Shown here: positions 1 through 5,906 of the stretch, piece after piece
Numbering within the stretch: the first letter of the stretch is position 1
Layout of the letters: the number at the start of each line of letters is the position of its first letter
Assembly: GCA_013811855.1 (NCBI GenBank)
Contig: JACCUL010000143.1
Coordinates: 1 to 9,086, forward strand
Direction of reading: 5' to 3'
Length of the DNA: 9,086 nt
Source: Acidimicrobiia bacterium
GTDB lineage: Bacteria; Actinomycetota; Acidimicrobiia; Acidimicrobiales; Ilumatobacteraceae
Translations under genes and position numbers: made by a program
The notes under the pieces: generated by a model
Database searches by the model: none
What the model was told of the DNA's origin: nothing
The model's input: only the letters and a program-made list of their open reading frames with translations

Positions 1-148
1 CCTCGCTGAGCTCGAGCTCGCGGGCCCGCTGCCGGGCCACCCAGTCCCACTGGCGACAGCGCGGCGAGCAGTACACCCGCGGCCGGCCGCGTCCGGTCCG
101 CTCGGGCAGCGCCCGCCGACACCACCGGCACCGCCCGAATTGCGTCAT
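1..148 (-). CDS. Small zinc-ribbon protein, 5' part only (cut by window edge)
   Basis: This minus-strand ORF begins at ATG (148-146) and runs off the left edge without a stop, so 49 residues are visible. They contain Cys7-x2-Cys10 and Cys27-x3-Cys31, separated by a basic GRGRPR stretch, and then a charged, probably helical tail. Two Cys pairs with this spacing form a typical four-Cys zinc ribbon or zinc-finger-like knuckle. Short proteins of this type are frequent in actinobacteria and usually have no assigned function; nucleic-acid or protein binding is only a guess. It lies 29 bp downstream of the RpiR-family gene on the same strand and could be co-transcribed with it. No good Shine-Dalgarno or TANNNT box precedes the ATG, which fits read-through from upstream. 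The zinc-ribbon reading is fairly secure; the function is not known. Confidence 0.72.
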   Translation of the reverse strand, partial: MTQFGRCRWCRRALPERTGRGRPRVYCSPRCRQWDWVARQRARELELSE

Positions 149-177
149 GACGAAAGTCTGCCCCATGGAACGATCCG

Positions 178-1029
178 TCAGCCGTCGGTGAGCGCCGTGG
201 CGGCCGCCCACGCCGCCTCGACCCTCTGGAGACGGTCGGCCGCCGTCGTGCGCAGCCGCTCCGCCGTCGTGGCCACGAGCAGGTCGAGCAGGGCCAGGGT
301 GCCGACGTGGCTGTCGAACGGCGAGACGGATCCGGCGGCGATGACGAACGAGTGGTCGGCCTTCATGGCCAGCGGCGAGAGCAGGCCGTCGGAGAGGGCC
401 ACGACCGTGTGCCCCGCTCCCCTCCCCTGCTCTGCGGCGTCGAGGACCCACCGCTCGTACCGCCGCAGATCGACGACCAGCAACGTCGAGTGCGGCATGC
501 TGAGCGCCAGTTGGCGGCCCACGGCCACCGCGCTGCCCTCGACCATCGTCACGTCGGGCCGCAGCGCCGCCAGCTCGTTGGCGAACTGCAGGGCGACCCC
601 CCGCTCGGCCTCGCCGGCGAGCACGACGACCGGACGGGCCAGGTCGGCCAGGAGGTCGACGACGGCGTCGAGCGACTCGCCGCGGACGGCGTCGAGCGTC
701 GCCTGCACGTTCGACAGCTCGGCCGAGCGGTGCCGCTCGATCGGATGGTCGCCGCCGACCTCGCGGATCCGTTCGGCGGCCGGGCGGAGCTGGCGGGCCA
801 GGTCGTCCTGCACCGACGCCTGCAACGCGCTGAACCCGTCGAAGCCGAGCTTGGCGGCGAGCCGCACGACGGTGGCGGCGCCGGCGTCGGACGCTGCGGC
901 CAGGTCGGCGACGGTGCCGAACCCGACGAGTTGCGGCCGGGACAGCACGATCTGGGCGACCCGGCGTTCGGCCGCCGTGAGGTGAGGTCCCGCGGCGCGG
1001 ACGCGTTCGGTGACCTCCATCTCCGGCAT
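178..1029 (-). CDS. MurR/RpiR-family transcriptional regulator (HTH + SIS domain)
   Basis: This 283-residue protein has the usual RpiR-family length and order. An N-terminal helix-turn-helix domain (about residues 5-75) includes TVADLAAASDAGAATVVRLA, the stretch that carries the recognition helix, followed by KLGFDGF. A C-terminal SIS (sugar isomerase) domain follows (about 120-260) with hydrophobic strands such as RPVVVLAG and STLLVVDLRR and the segment TVVALSDGLLSPLA. Family members bind DNA as dimers or tetramers, and the SIS domain usually senses a phosphosugar; the effector here is unknown. The frame stays open far upstream to 1335, but that part overlaps the divergent aldolase and does not look like the family. 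ATG 1029 is preferred because TACTGT lies exactly 8 nt before it; ATG 1020 and ATG 1053 are alternatives. Divergence from the threonine aldolase suggests it controls that gene and itself (inference). Confidence 0.9.
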   Translation of the reverse strand: MPEMEVTERVRAAGPHLTAAERRVAQIVLSRPQLVGFGTVADLAAASDAGAATVVRLAAKLGFDGFSALQASVQDDLARQLRPAAERIREVGGDHPIERHRSAELSNVQATLDAVRGESLDAVVDLLADLARPVVVLAGEAERGVALQFANELAALRPDVTMVEGSAVAVGRQLALSMPHSTLLVVDLRRYERWVLDAAEQGRGAGHTVVALSDGLLSPLAMKADHSFVIAAGSVSPFDSHVGTLALLDLLVATTAERLRTTAADRLQRVEAAWAAATALTDG

Positions 1030-1056
1030 GACCCCCGACAGTACCGAGCGCATACT
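1028..1056 (+). promoter_or_regulatory. Promoter for threonine aldolase gene, leaderless type
   Basis: ATGACC (1028-1033; four of six bases match TTGACA) and CATACT (1051-1056) are separated by 17 bp. Six bases after the -10 comes A1063, the first base of the ATG, so a leaderless transcript is predicted. GGAG at 1057-1060 is only 2 nt from the ATG and too close to act as a normal ribosome binding site. The -35 overlaps the RpiR start codon and the spacer contains the opposing -10 box, so the two promoters cannot easily be occupied together. Confidence 0.5.
1038..1043 (-). promoter_or_regulatory. -10 box (TACTGT) for the RpiR-family gene, probably leaderless
   Basis: Reading the minus strand, TACTGT (1043 to 1038) is followed by 8 nt and then ATG at 1029. 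This matches the actinobacterial TANNNT -10 consensus and would place transcription start at or 1-2 nt before the start codon. I see no good -35 at 16-18 bp upstream. The box lies inside the spacer of the opposing aldolase promoter. Confidence 0.5.
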
Positions 1057-1062
1057 GGAGCG

Positions 1063-2133
1063 ATGGACTGGCCCCCGAGCCCCGATCGTTCCTTCGCCAG
1101 CGACAACGCCGCCGGCGCCCATCCGGCGGTGCTCGAGGCCGTCGCCGCGGCCAACGTCGGTTCGGCCCTCGCCTACGGCGCCGATCGGTGGACGAGCGAG
1201 TGCGAGGACGCTTTCCGGGACCTGCTCGGCGACGTCACGACGCTCCTCACGGTGACCGGCACCGGCGCCAACATCCTGGCCCTCGGTTCGTTGCTCGGGC
1301 CGGTCGACGCCGTCGTCTGCAGCGCCAACGCGCACATCAACGTCGACGAGACCGGCGCACCCGAACGCATCCTCGGCACCAAGCTGATCGACCTGCCGGC
1401 GCCCGACGGCAAGCTACGGCCCGAACAGATCGACGAGCTCGCCCACTACCTCGGCGTGCCCCACCACGCTCAGCCGGCTGTCGTCTCGATCACCCAGAGC
1501 ACCGAGCTCGGCACGGTGTACACGGCCGACGAAGTCGCCGACCTCTGCGACACCGCCCACCGGCTCGGCATGACGGTGCACATGGACGGTGCTCGGATCG
1601 CCAACGCCGCCGCCGCGCTCGGCGGCGATGTCGCGACCTTGCGCTCGTTCACCATTGACGCCGGTGTCGATGTCCTCTGCTTCGGGGGCACGAAGAACGG
1701 CCTGCTCGGCGGCGAAGCGGTGGTCTACCTCCGGCCCGAGCTGGCCCGTCGGGCGATGTACCTGCGCAAGCAGGTCAACCAGTTGGCGTCGAAGATGCGC
1801 TTCGTCGCGGCCCAGTTCCTCGCTCTCTTGACGGACGACTTGTGGCTCCAGCTCGCCGGCCACGCCAACGCGATGGCGACGGACCTGTACGCCGCCACGA
1901 GCGGTCTCGACGGTGTCGACCACGGTGCCCCGCCCCAGGTCAACAGCCTCTTCCCGGCGCTCGACGCCGCACTCATCGAGCCGTTGCGCGACTGGACGTT
2001 CTTCTACGACTGGGAACCGGCGCGGCGCCAGGTGCGCTGGATGACGGCGTGGGACACGACCCCGCACGACGTCGGGCAATTCGCCGCCGGGGTTCGCGCC
2101 GCCGTGTCCGATGGCACGTCGGGCGAGAATTGA
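1063..2133 (+). CDS. Low-specificity L-threonine aldolase / beta-eliminating lyase family (PLP)
   Basis: This 356-residue fold-type I PLP enzyme belongs to the threonine aldolase/beta-eliminating lyase family. Family members cleave threonine, allo-threonine or other beta-hydroxy amino acids to glycine plus an aldehyde in the cytosol. Visible landmarks are FASDNAAGAHPAVLEA near the N terminus, TGTGANILAL (phosphate-binding region, 65-74), His91 in NAHINVDETGAPE (cofactor-stacking position), Asp175 and Arg178 in HMDGARIANAA, and Lys211 in FGGTKNGLLGGEAV as the Schiff-base lysine. The GGTKNG form is the one seen in Pseudomonas-type bacterial aldolases and differs from the LSKG form of the E. coli LtaE branch. 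The frame is open back to 307, but that part is antisense to the regulator. ATG 1063 is preferred because the family N terminus begins there and a promoter ends at it. Substrate preference and stereospecificity cannot be read from sequence. Confidence 0.92.
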   Translation: MDWPPSPDRSFASDNAAGAHPAVLEAVAAANVGSALAYGADRWTSECEDAFRDLLGDVTTLLTVTGTGANILALGSLLGPVDAVVCSANAHINVDETGAPERILGTKLIDLPAPDGKLRPEQIDELAHYLGVPHHAQPAVVSITQSTELGTVYTADEVADLCDTAHRLGMTVHMDGARIANAAAALGGDVATLRSFTIDAGVDVLCFGGTKNGLLGGEAVVYLRPELARRAMYLRKQVNQLASKMRFVAAQFLALLTDDLWLQLAGHANAMATDLYAATSGLDGVDHGAPPQVNSLFPALDAALIEPLRDWTFFYDWEPARRQVRWMTAWDTTPHDVGQFAAGVRAAVSDGTSGEN

Positions 2134-2159
2134 CCGTTCGGTTACTTGTTTCGTACGAT
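2130..2159 (+). promoter_or_regulatory. Sigma-70-like promoter for whiB-luxR operon, overlapping upstream stop codon
   Basis: TTGACC (2130-2135) and TACGAT (2154-2159) are separated by 18 bp; both are close to consensus (five of six for the -35, and TANNNT for the -10). The TGA stop of the aldolase (2131-2133) lies inside the -35. Transcription would start near 2166, giving a leader of about 30 nt before the WhiB ATG. Confidence 0.6.
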
Positions 2160-2181
2160 CGTCGCTTGACGACCGACGCGC

Positions 2182-2187
2182 AGGGGG
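2182..2187 (+). promoter_or_regulatory. Ribosome binding site for WhiB gene
   Basis: AGGGGG is placed 8 nt before ATG 2196. It fixes this start rather than a later Met at codon 17 (in DWMNAGAC). Confidence 0.6.
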
Positions 2188-2195
2188 TTCCTCGG

Positions 2196-2495
2196 ATGGC
2201 TGCTGTCGAGCTCGTCGGTCGCGAGTCGGCCGACAACGACTGGATGAACGCCGGTGCGTGCCGGGGGTTGACCCACCTGTTCTTCCCGACGTCGGCCGAG
2301 CGCCCTCAGGCCCGCGAGCGCCGGGAGGCCACGGCCCGCCAGGTGTGCGGATCCTGCACCGTCCAGGCCCCGTGCCAGACCTATGCCCGCCGCAACCACG
2401 AGTACGGCTTCTGGGGCGGCGAGAGCGAGGACGAGCGCCATGCCGCCGGCTTCCGCCTGATCGCCCCGATCGGCGTCCGCGCCCGCGCCAGCTGA
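2196..2495 (+). CDS. WhiB-family iron-sulfur transcriptional regulator
   Basis: This 99-residue protein has all WhiB hallmarks. Four cysteines, Cys22, Cys51, Cys54 and Cys60 (the last three as C-x2-C-x5-C), are the ligands of a [4Fe-4S] cluster. The GFWGG turn (71-75) is followed by a charged C-terminal tail, the part that contacts DNA or the sigma factor in this family. DWMNAGACRGL and FFPTSAERPQA match the conserved N-terminal part. WhiB-like proteins are actinobacterial regulators that bind region 4 of the primary sigma factor and respond to redox, nitric oxide, development or antibiotics; which subclass this is I cannot tell. It has its own strong promoter and ribosome binding site. The TPR-LuxR gene starts 5 bp after its stop, so the two are almost certainly one operon. 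Confidence 0.96.
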   Translation: MAAVELVGRESADNDWMNAGACRGLTHLFFPTSAERPQARERREATARQVCGSCTVQAPCQTYARRNHEYGFWGGESEDERHAAGFRLIAPIGVRARAS

Positions 2496-2500
2496 TCTGG

Positions 2501-4132
2501 GTGGAAGAAGCGCTGGGACTGGGCCGGGACGCCTTTCGCCGCCAGGCGTGGGGTGACGCCTACGACCGGTTGTCGACCGCCGATCGGGAGGCGTCGCTCG
2601 ACGTCGAGGACCTCGAGCGCTTGGCGATGGCCGCCCACCTGCTCGGTCGAGACGACGACAGCGCCAAGCTGTGGACGCGCGCCCATCGCGCCTGCCTGCT
2701 TCGGGGCGACGCGGCGGGCGCCGCCCGTTGCGCGTTCTGGTTGGCCTTCGAGCTGTTCCACCGCGGGCAGGCGGCGCGGGGCGGCGGTTGGGTGGCGCGG
2801 GCGCAACGCCTGGTCGACGAGGAGCAGCTGGACTGCGTCGAAGTGGGGTACCTGCGGTTCCTGGGTGCGATGGGTTGCGTCTTCGCCGGTGAATGGGCGG
2901 CGGCGTACGCCGGTTTCGACCAGTCCACCGCCATCGGCGTCCGCTTCGGTGACGTCGACCTGGTGACGCTCGGCCGGCAGGGCCAGGGCCGAACGCTGAT
3001 CTACCTCGGCGAGACCGCCAAGGGCATGGGCCTGCTCGATGAGGCGATGGTCGCGGTGACGGCCGGTGAGGTGTCGGCGATCCTGGCTGGCGACGTCTAC
3101 TGCAGCGTGATCGAGGCGTGCCACGAGATCTTCGATCTTCGCCGGGCCCAGCAGTGGACGGCGGCGCTCAGCGACTGGTGTGCGTCCCAGCCGGAGCTGG
3201 TGCTGTACCGAGGGCAGTGCCTGGTGCACCGAACCGAGATCATGCAGCTGCACGGCGCATGGTCAGATGCGCTGGAAGAAGCGCGGCGGGCCCGCGATCG
3301 GCTGTCCCGACCCACTGGCCAGCCGGCGATCGGCGCCGCCTGGTACCAGCAGGCCGAGCTCCACCGGCTGCAGGGCGACGTCACCATGGCCGAGGACGCA
3401 TACCGCCAAGCCACCGAGGGGGGACGGACGCCACAGCCCGGCCTGGCGCTGCTGCGCCTGGCCCAGGGTCACGTCGAAGCCGCGGCGACGGCCATCCGCG
3501 TCGTGCTGGACGACGCCCAGGATCGTGTGACCCGATCGAAGGTGCTGGCGGCGTTCGCCGAGATCATGCTCGTCGCCGGTGATGTTCCGGCGGCCCGCGC
3601 CGCCGCGGACGAGCTCACCGAGATCGCCGGCGGCCTCGACGCGCCGTGGATGAGGGCCGTGTCCGCCCACGCCGCCGGGGCCGTCCTCCTCGCCGAAGGG
3701 GATCCCGGCGCCGCACTCGTCGTGCTCCGACGAGCGTGGACGGCCTGGCGCGAGGTCGAGGCGCCGTACGAAGCGGCGCGCGTGCGGGTCCTGGTCGGGC
3801 TGGCCTGCCGGGCGCTCGGCGACGACGACACCGCGGAGATGGAGCTGGAGGCGGCGCGATGCGTCTTCGCGCAGCTGGGTGCGGCAGCTGAGCTCGGGCG
3901 GCTGGAGCACCTGGCCGGCACGGCTGCGCCCGACATCGCCGGCGGCTTGACGGAGCGCGAGGCGCAGGTGCTCGCCCTCGTCGCCACGGGGAAGACCAAC
4001 CGGCAGATCGCCGCCGAGCTGTTCATCAGCGAGCACACCGTCGCCCGCCACGTCCAGAACATCTTCACCAAGCTCGACGTGTCATCGCGCACCGCGGCGA
4101 GCGCCTTCGCGTTCCAGCATGGGCTCGTCTGA
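2501..4132 (+). CDS. LuxR-family regulator with TPR-like helical sensor region
   Basis: This 543-residue regulator has a classic LuxR/NarL-type helix-turn-helix at its end (about 481-543). It begins GGLTEREAQVLALVATGKTN, followed by the recognition helix segment SEHTVARHVQNIFTKL. Residues 1-470 are Ala/Leu/Arg-rich helices with TPR-like pairs (for example RLAMAAHLLGRDDDSAKLW and LHRLQGDVTMAEDAYRQA). I see no receiver domain, no Walker A motif and no autoinducer domain, so it is neither a response regulator nor a typical LAL/MalT ATPase. The TPR region probably binds a protein or small ligand (inference). GTG 2501 is chosen because it lies 5 bp after the WhiB stop and leaves the N-terminal helix intact. 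There is no strong ribosome binding site, so translation is probably coupled to whiB. TPR-LuxR proteins of this architecture are widespread in actinobacteria. Confidence 0.9.
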   Translation: MEEALGLGRDAFRRQAWGDAYDRLSTADREASLDVEDLERLAMAAHLLGRDDDSAKLWTRAHRACLLRGDAAGAARCAFWLAFELFHRGQAARGGGWVARAQRLVDEEQLDCVEVGYLRFLGAMGCVFAGEWAAAYAGFDQSTAIGVRFGDVDLVTLGRQGQGRTLIYLGETAKGMGLLDEAMVAVTAGEVSAILAGDVYCSVIEACHEIFDLRRAQQWTAALSDWCASQPELVLYRGQCLVHRTEIMQLHGAWSDALEEARRARDRLSRPTGQPAIGAAWYQQAELHRLQGDVTMAEDAYRQATEGGRTPQPGLALLRLAQGHVEAAATAIRVVLDDAQDRVTRSKVLAAFAEIMLVAGDVPAARAAADELTEIAGGLDAPWMRAVSAHAAGAVLLAEGDPGAALVVLRRAWTAWREVEAPYEAARVRVLVGLACRALGDDDTAEMELEAARCVFAQLGAAAELGRLEHLAGTAAPDIAGGLTEREAQVLALVATGKTNRQIAAELFISEHTVARHVQNIFTKLDVSSRTAASAFAFQHGLV

Positions 4133-4133
4133 C

Positions 4134-4165
4134 GGCCGCGTGGTCCGAATTCACCACGACTGGCC
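4134..4165 (+). terminator. Hairpin just after luxR stop, possible terminator
   Basis: GGCC (4134-4137) and CGTGGT (4139-4144) pair with ACCACG (4153-4158) and GGCC (4162-4165), with a small internal loop and an 8-nt loop containing GAATTC. This gives about ten mostly GC pairs, beginning 2 bp after the TGA. No U-run follows, which is common for actinobacterial terminators. The inner 6+6 dyad could instead be an operator for the next operon. Confidence 0.4.
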
Positions 4166-4213
4166 CGGCCCGAATGGCACCTCCAGGCGATGTGCGCCTC
4201 CGGGTCGTTCCTT

Positions 4214-4219
4214 TACCGT
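4214..4219 (+). promoter_or_regulatory. Candidate -10 box for the SnoaL-monooxygenase operon
   Basis: TACCGT fits TANNNT and would start transcription near 4226, about 40 nt before GTG 4265. No convincing -35 is visible, so the call rests on one hexamer and on the need for a promoter in this 132-bp gap. Confidence 0.3.
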
Positions 4220-4232
4220 CGCCATCGTCGGT
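4215..4232 (+). promoter_or_regulatory. Imperfect dyad over the predicted start site, possible operator
   Basis: ACCGTCGCCATCGTCGGT is an 18-bp imperfect palindrome in which 12 positions pair (ACCG/CGGT plus inner CG/CG). It overlaps the candidate -10 and start site, where a repressor would act. It is short and this DNA is GC-rich, so chance is a serious alternative. Confidence 0.25.
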
Positions 4233-4251
4233 CACTGCGCCGACCACGACG

Positions 4252-4257
4252 AAGGAG
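4252..4257 (+). promoter_or_regulatory. Ribosome binding site (AAGGAG) deciding GTG 4265
   Basis: AAGGAG is a near-perfect Shine-Dalgarno 7 nt before GTG 4265. It rules out the upstream ATG at 4190 in the same frame. Confidence 0.75.
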
Positions 4258-4264
4258 CGGACGA

Positions 4265-4744
4265 GTGGCGACATCACAGGTGGCGACCCCGATCGACGAT
4301 GCGACGGCGCATCGTCTGAGCGCGCGGTTCAACGACGTCTTCGAGACCCTCGATGCGGGTGACGACCTGTTCGCCCCCGACGTCTTCTTCGACCTGAACA
4401 TGCCCGTGTGGCGATTCCAGCTGCAGGGGCCCGAGGCGTGGGAGGCGCAGCTCAAGAAGCTCGCTGAAGGCCCTGTCAAGATCCGCATCCTGCGGACCAC
4501 TCCGACGTCGTCGGGGTTCGTGACCGAGCACGAGGAGCGCGGCGAGGTCGATGGCCGCACCTTGTCGGCCCGGCGTCTGTGGCTGTGCGAGGTCCACGAC
4601 GGACGGATCACCGACGTCGTCGGCTACTGCAGCGGCGAGTGGGACGAGGAGTTGCGGGCCAGGCACGCCGCCGAGGCGCCCATGATCCGCCCGGACCCGC
4701 CCGACCCGGAAGTGCAACGTTCGAACGATGGAGGACGGCCATGA
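4265..4744 (+). CDS. SnoaL-like / NTF2-fold protein (first of two)
   Basis: This 159-residue protein has the helix-then-sheet pattern of the NTF2/SnoaL fold. An N-terminal helix (HRLSARFNDVFETLDAGD, 16-33) leads into LFAPDVFFDLNMPVWRFQLQG, the usual 'damage position, strand, G' entry to the cone. Strands KIRILRTTPT, GFVTEHEERGE, RRLWLCEVHDG and ITDVVGYCSG follow. The last 25 residues are a Pro/Arg-rich tail with no obvious fold. Fold members include ketosteroid isomerases, polyketide cyclases, dehydratases and ligand-binding proteins, so the fold alone does not give the reaction. It opens a three-gene operon, and its stop overlaps the monooxygenase start (ATGA at 4741). The pairing with a group D flavin monooxygenase suggests action on the substrate or product of that enzyme (inference). 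Confidence 0.78.
   Translation: MATSQVATPIDDATAHRLSARFNDVFETLDAGDDLFAPDVFFDLNMPVWRFQLQGPEAWEAQLKKLAEGPVKIRILRTTPTSSGFVTEHEERGEVDGRTLSARRLWLCEVHDGRITDVVGYCSGEWDEELRARHAAEAPMIRPDPPDPEVQRSNDGGRP
4730..4734 (+). promoter_or_regulatory. Ribosome binding site for the monooxygenase gene
   Basis: GGAGG is placed 6 nt before ATG 4741, inside the end of the preceding SnoaL gene. It supports this start over the in-frame Met codons at positions 3 and 6. Confidence 0.6.
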
Positions 4745-5889
4745 CGATGGAGACGATGGAGACGAACGAGATCGTCCGGGCGGTCAGCGTGCTGGCGCCC
4801 GGCATCGCGGCCCGCCGCGAGGAGATCGAACGCCAGCGGCGTCTGCCGCTCGACCTCGTGGACGAGCTGACGACGGCCGGCTGCTTTCGCATGCTGGTGC
4901 CCTCCAGCCACGGGGGCACCGAGCTCGATCTGCCGACGCAGATGCAGGTGCTCGAGGAGCTGGCACGCGCCGACGGTTCGGTCGGGTGGACCGTCATGAT
5001 CGGGTCCCTCGCGCCCGTGCCGCTCGGGAAGCTGCCGCGCGACACGTTCGACGCGGTGTATACCGACGGCCCCGACGTCATCCTCGCTGGCGCCTTCAAC
5101 CCGACGGGCGTCGCCACCCCGGTCGACGGCGGGTTCATGGTCACCGGCCAGTGGTCGTTCGCCAGCGGCTGCCAGCACTGCCACTGGTTCATCGCCCACT
5201 GTGTCGTCGACGACGGCCGCATGCCGCCCGTGCGCATGATGGTGCTGCGCCCGGACCAGGTCGACATCAAGGACACCTGGTCGGTGTCGGGCTTGTGCGG
5301 CACCGGGAGCCACGACTTCGTCGCCAACGACGTCTACGTGGAGGACGGTCACACGTTCTCGTTGTTCGGCGAGTCCTGCATCGACGTCCCGCTGTTCCGG
5401 ATCCCGGAGCTGTCGTTCTCCACGTTCAACATCGCCACGGTGGCCCTCGGCATCGCCGACGGCGCACTCGCCGAGATCCAGACGCTCGCCACCGGCAAGG
5501 TGCCGGCGTTCGGTGACGGCACCTTGGCGTCGAACCCCCTGTTCCAACACGAGTTCGGCGAGGCCGACACCCGGCTACGAGCGGCCCGGGCACTGCTGTA
5601 CGGGGACGCCGCGACCGCGTGGGAAACGGCCGTGGCCGGCGCGCCGTTCACCCCCGCGCACCGGGCCCGGATACGCGGGACGAACACCTGGGTGGCGCGG
5701 ACCGCCGCGGCGATCGTCGACATGGCCTACACCGCCGGTGGCGGCACGGCGATGTACTCGAGCAACCCGCTGCAGCGCCGCCTCCGCGACATCCACGCGC
5801 TCACCCAGCACTTCGGTGTGAAGCGAGACACCTACACCAAGGCCGGTGCGGTGCTCGCCGGCCAGGACGTCGACCTCACGTTCCTGTAG
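4741..5889 (+). CDS. Acyl-CoA dehydrogenase-fold flavin monooxygenase (HsaA/HpaB-type group D)
   Basis: This 382-residue protein has three parts. An N-terminal helical domain (about 10-115) carries AGCFRMLVPSSHGGTELDL and LARADGSVGWTVMIGSL. A middle beta domain (about 115-215) carries VTGQWSFASGC and WSVSGLCGTGSHDFVANDVYV. A C-terminal helical bundle ends in GGGTAMYSSNPLQRRLRDIH and LTQHFGV. The RDIHALTQH ending and the GTGSHDF loop are typical of two-component, reduced-flavin-dependent hydroxylases such as HsaA, HpaB and indole-acetate monooxygenases. The catalytic Glu of true acyl-CoA dehydrogenases is not evident. Such enzymes use FADH2 or FMNH2 from a separate reductase to hydroxylate aromatic, indolic or steroid-derived substrates; no reductase lies in this window. 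Translation is coupled to the SnoaL gene by ATGA. A true acyl-CoA dehydrogenase is the less likely alternative. The substrate is unknown. Confidence 0.85.
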   Translation: MTMETMETNEIVRAVSVLAPGIAARREEIERQRRLPLDLVDELTTAGCFRMLVPSSHGGTELDLPTQMQVLEELARADGSVGWTVMIGSLAPVPLGKLPRDTFDAVYTDGPDVILAGAFNPTGVATPVDGGFMVTGQWSFASGCQHCHWFIAHCVVDDGRMPPVRMMVLRPDQVDIKDTWSVSGLCGTGSHDFVANDVYVEDGHTFSLFGESCIDVPLFRIPELSFSTFNIATVALGIADGALAEIQTLATGKVPAFGDGTLASNPLFQHEFGEADTRLRAARALLYGDAATAWETAVAGAPFTPAHRARIRGTNTWVARTAAAIVDMAYTAGGGTAMYSSNPLQRRLRDIHALTQHFGVKRDTYTKAGAVLAGQDVDLTFL

Positions 5890-5906
5890 CGGGACGAGCC
5901 GTCGAC

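Noticed and set aside
178..1335. 385-residue version of the RpiR-family protein starting at 1335
   Set aside because: The extra 102 residues have no family similarity and are antisense to the aldolase N terminus; the TANNNT box and family length support ATG 1029.
307..2133. 608-residue version of the aldolase starting at 307
   Set aside because: Residues before ATG 1063 are the antisense of the RpiR gene, and the PLP-enzyme fold begins at 1063.
2111..2500. N-terminal extension of the LuxR protein across the WhiB gene
   Set aside because: It is the shadow of the WhiB frame, which has the four-Cys motif and a ribosome binding site; the extension is Arg/Pro-rich nonsense.
4133..4264. A small gene or RNA in the 132-bp gap after luxR
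   Set aside because: Short frames here (such as ATG 4119 or 4174) have no ribosome binding site or recognisable product; the hairpin and leader signals account for the gap.
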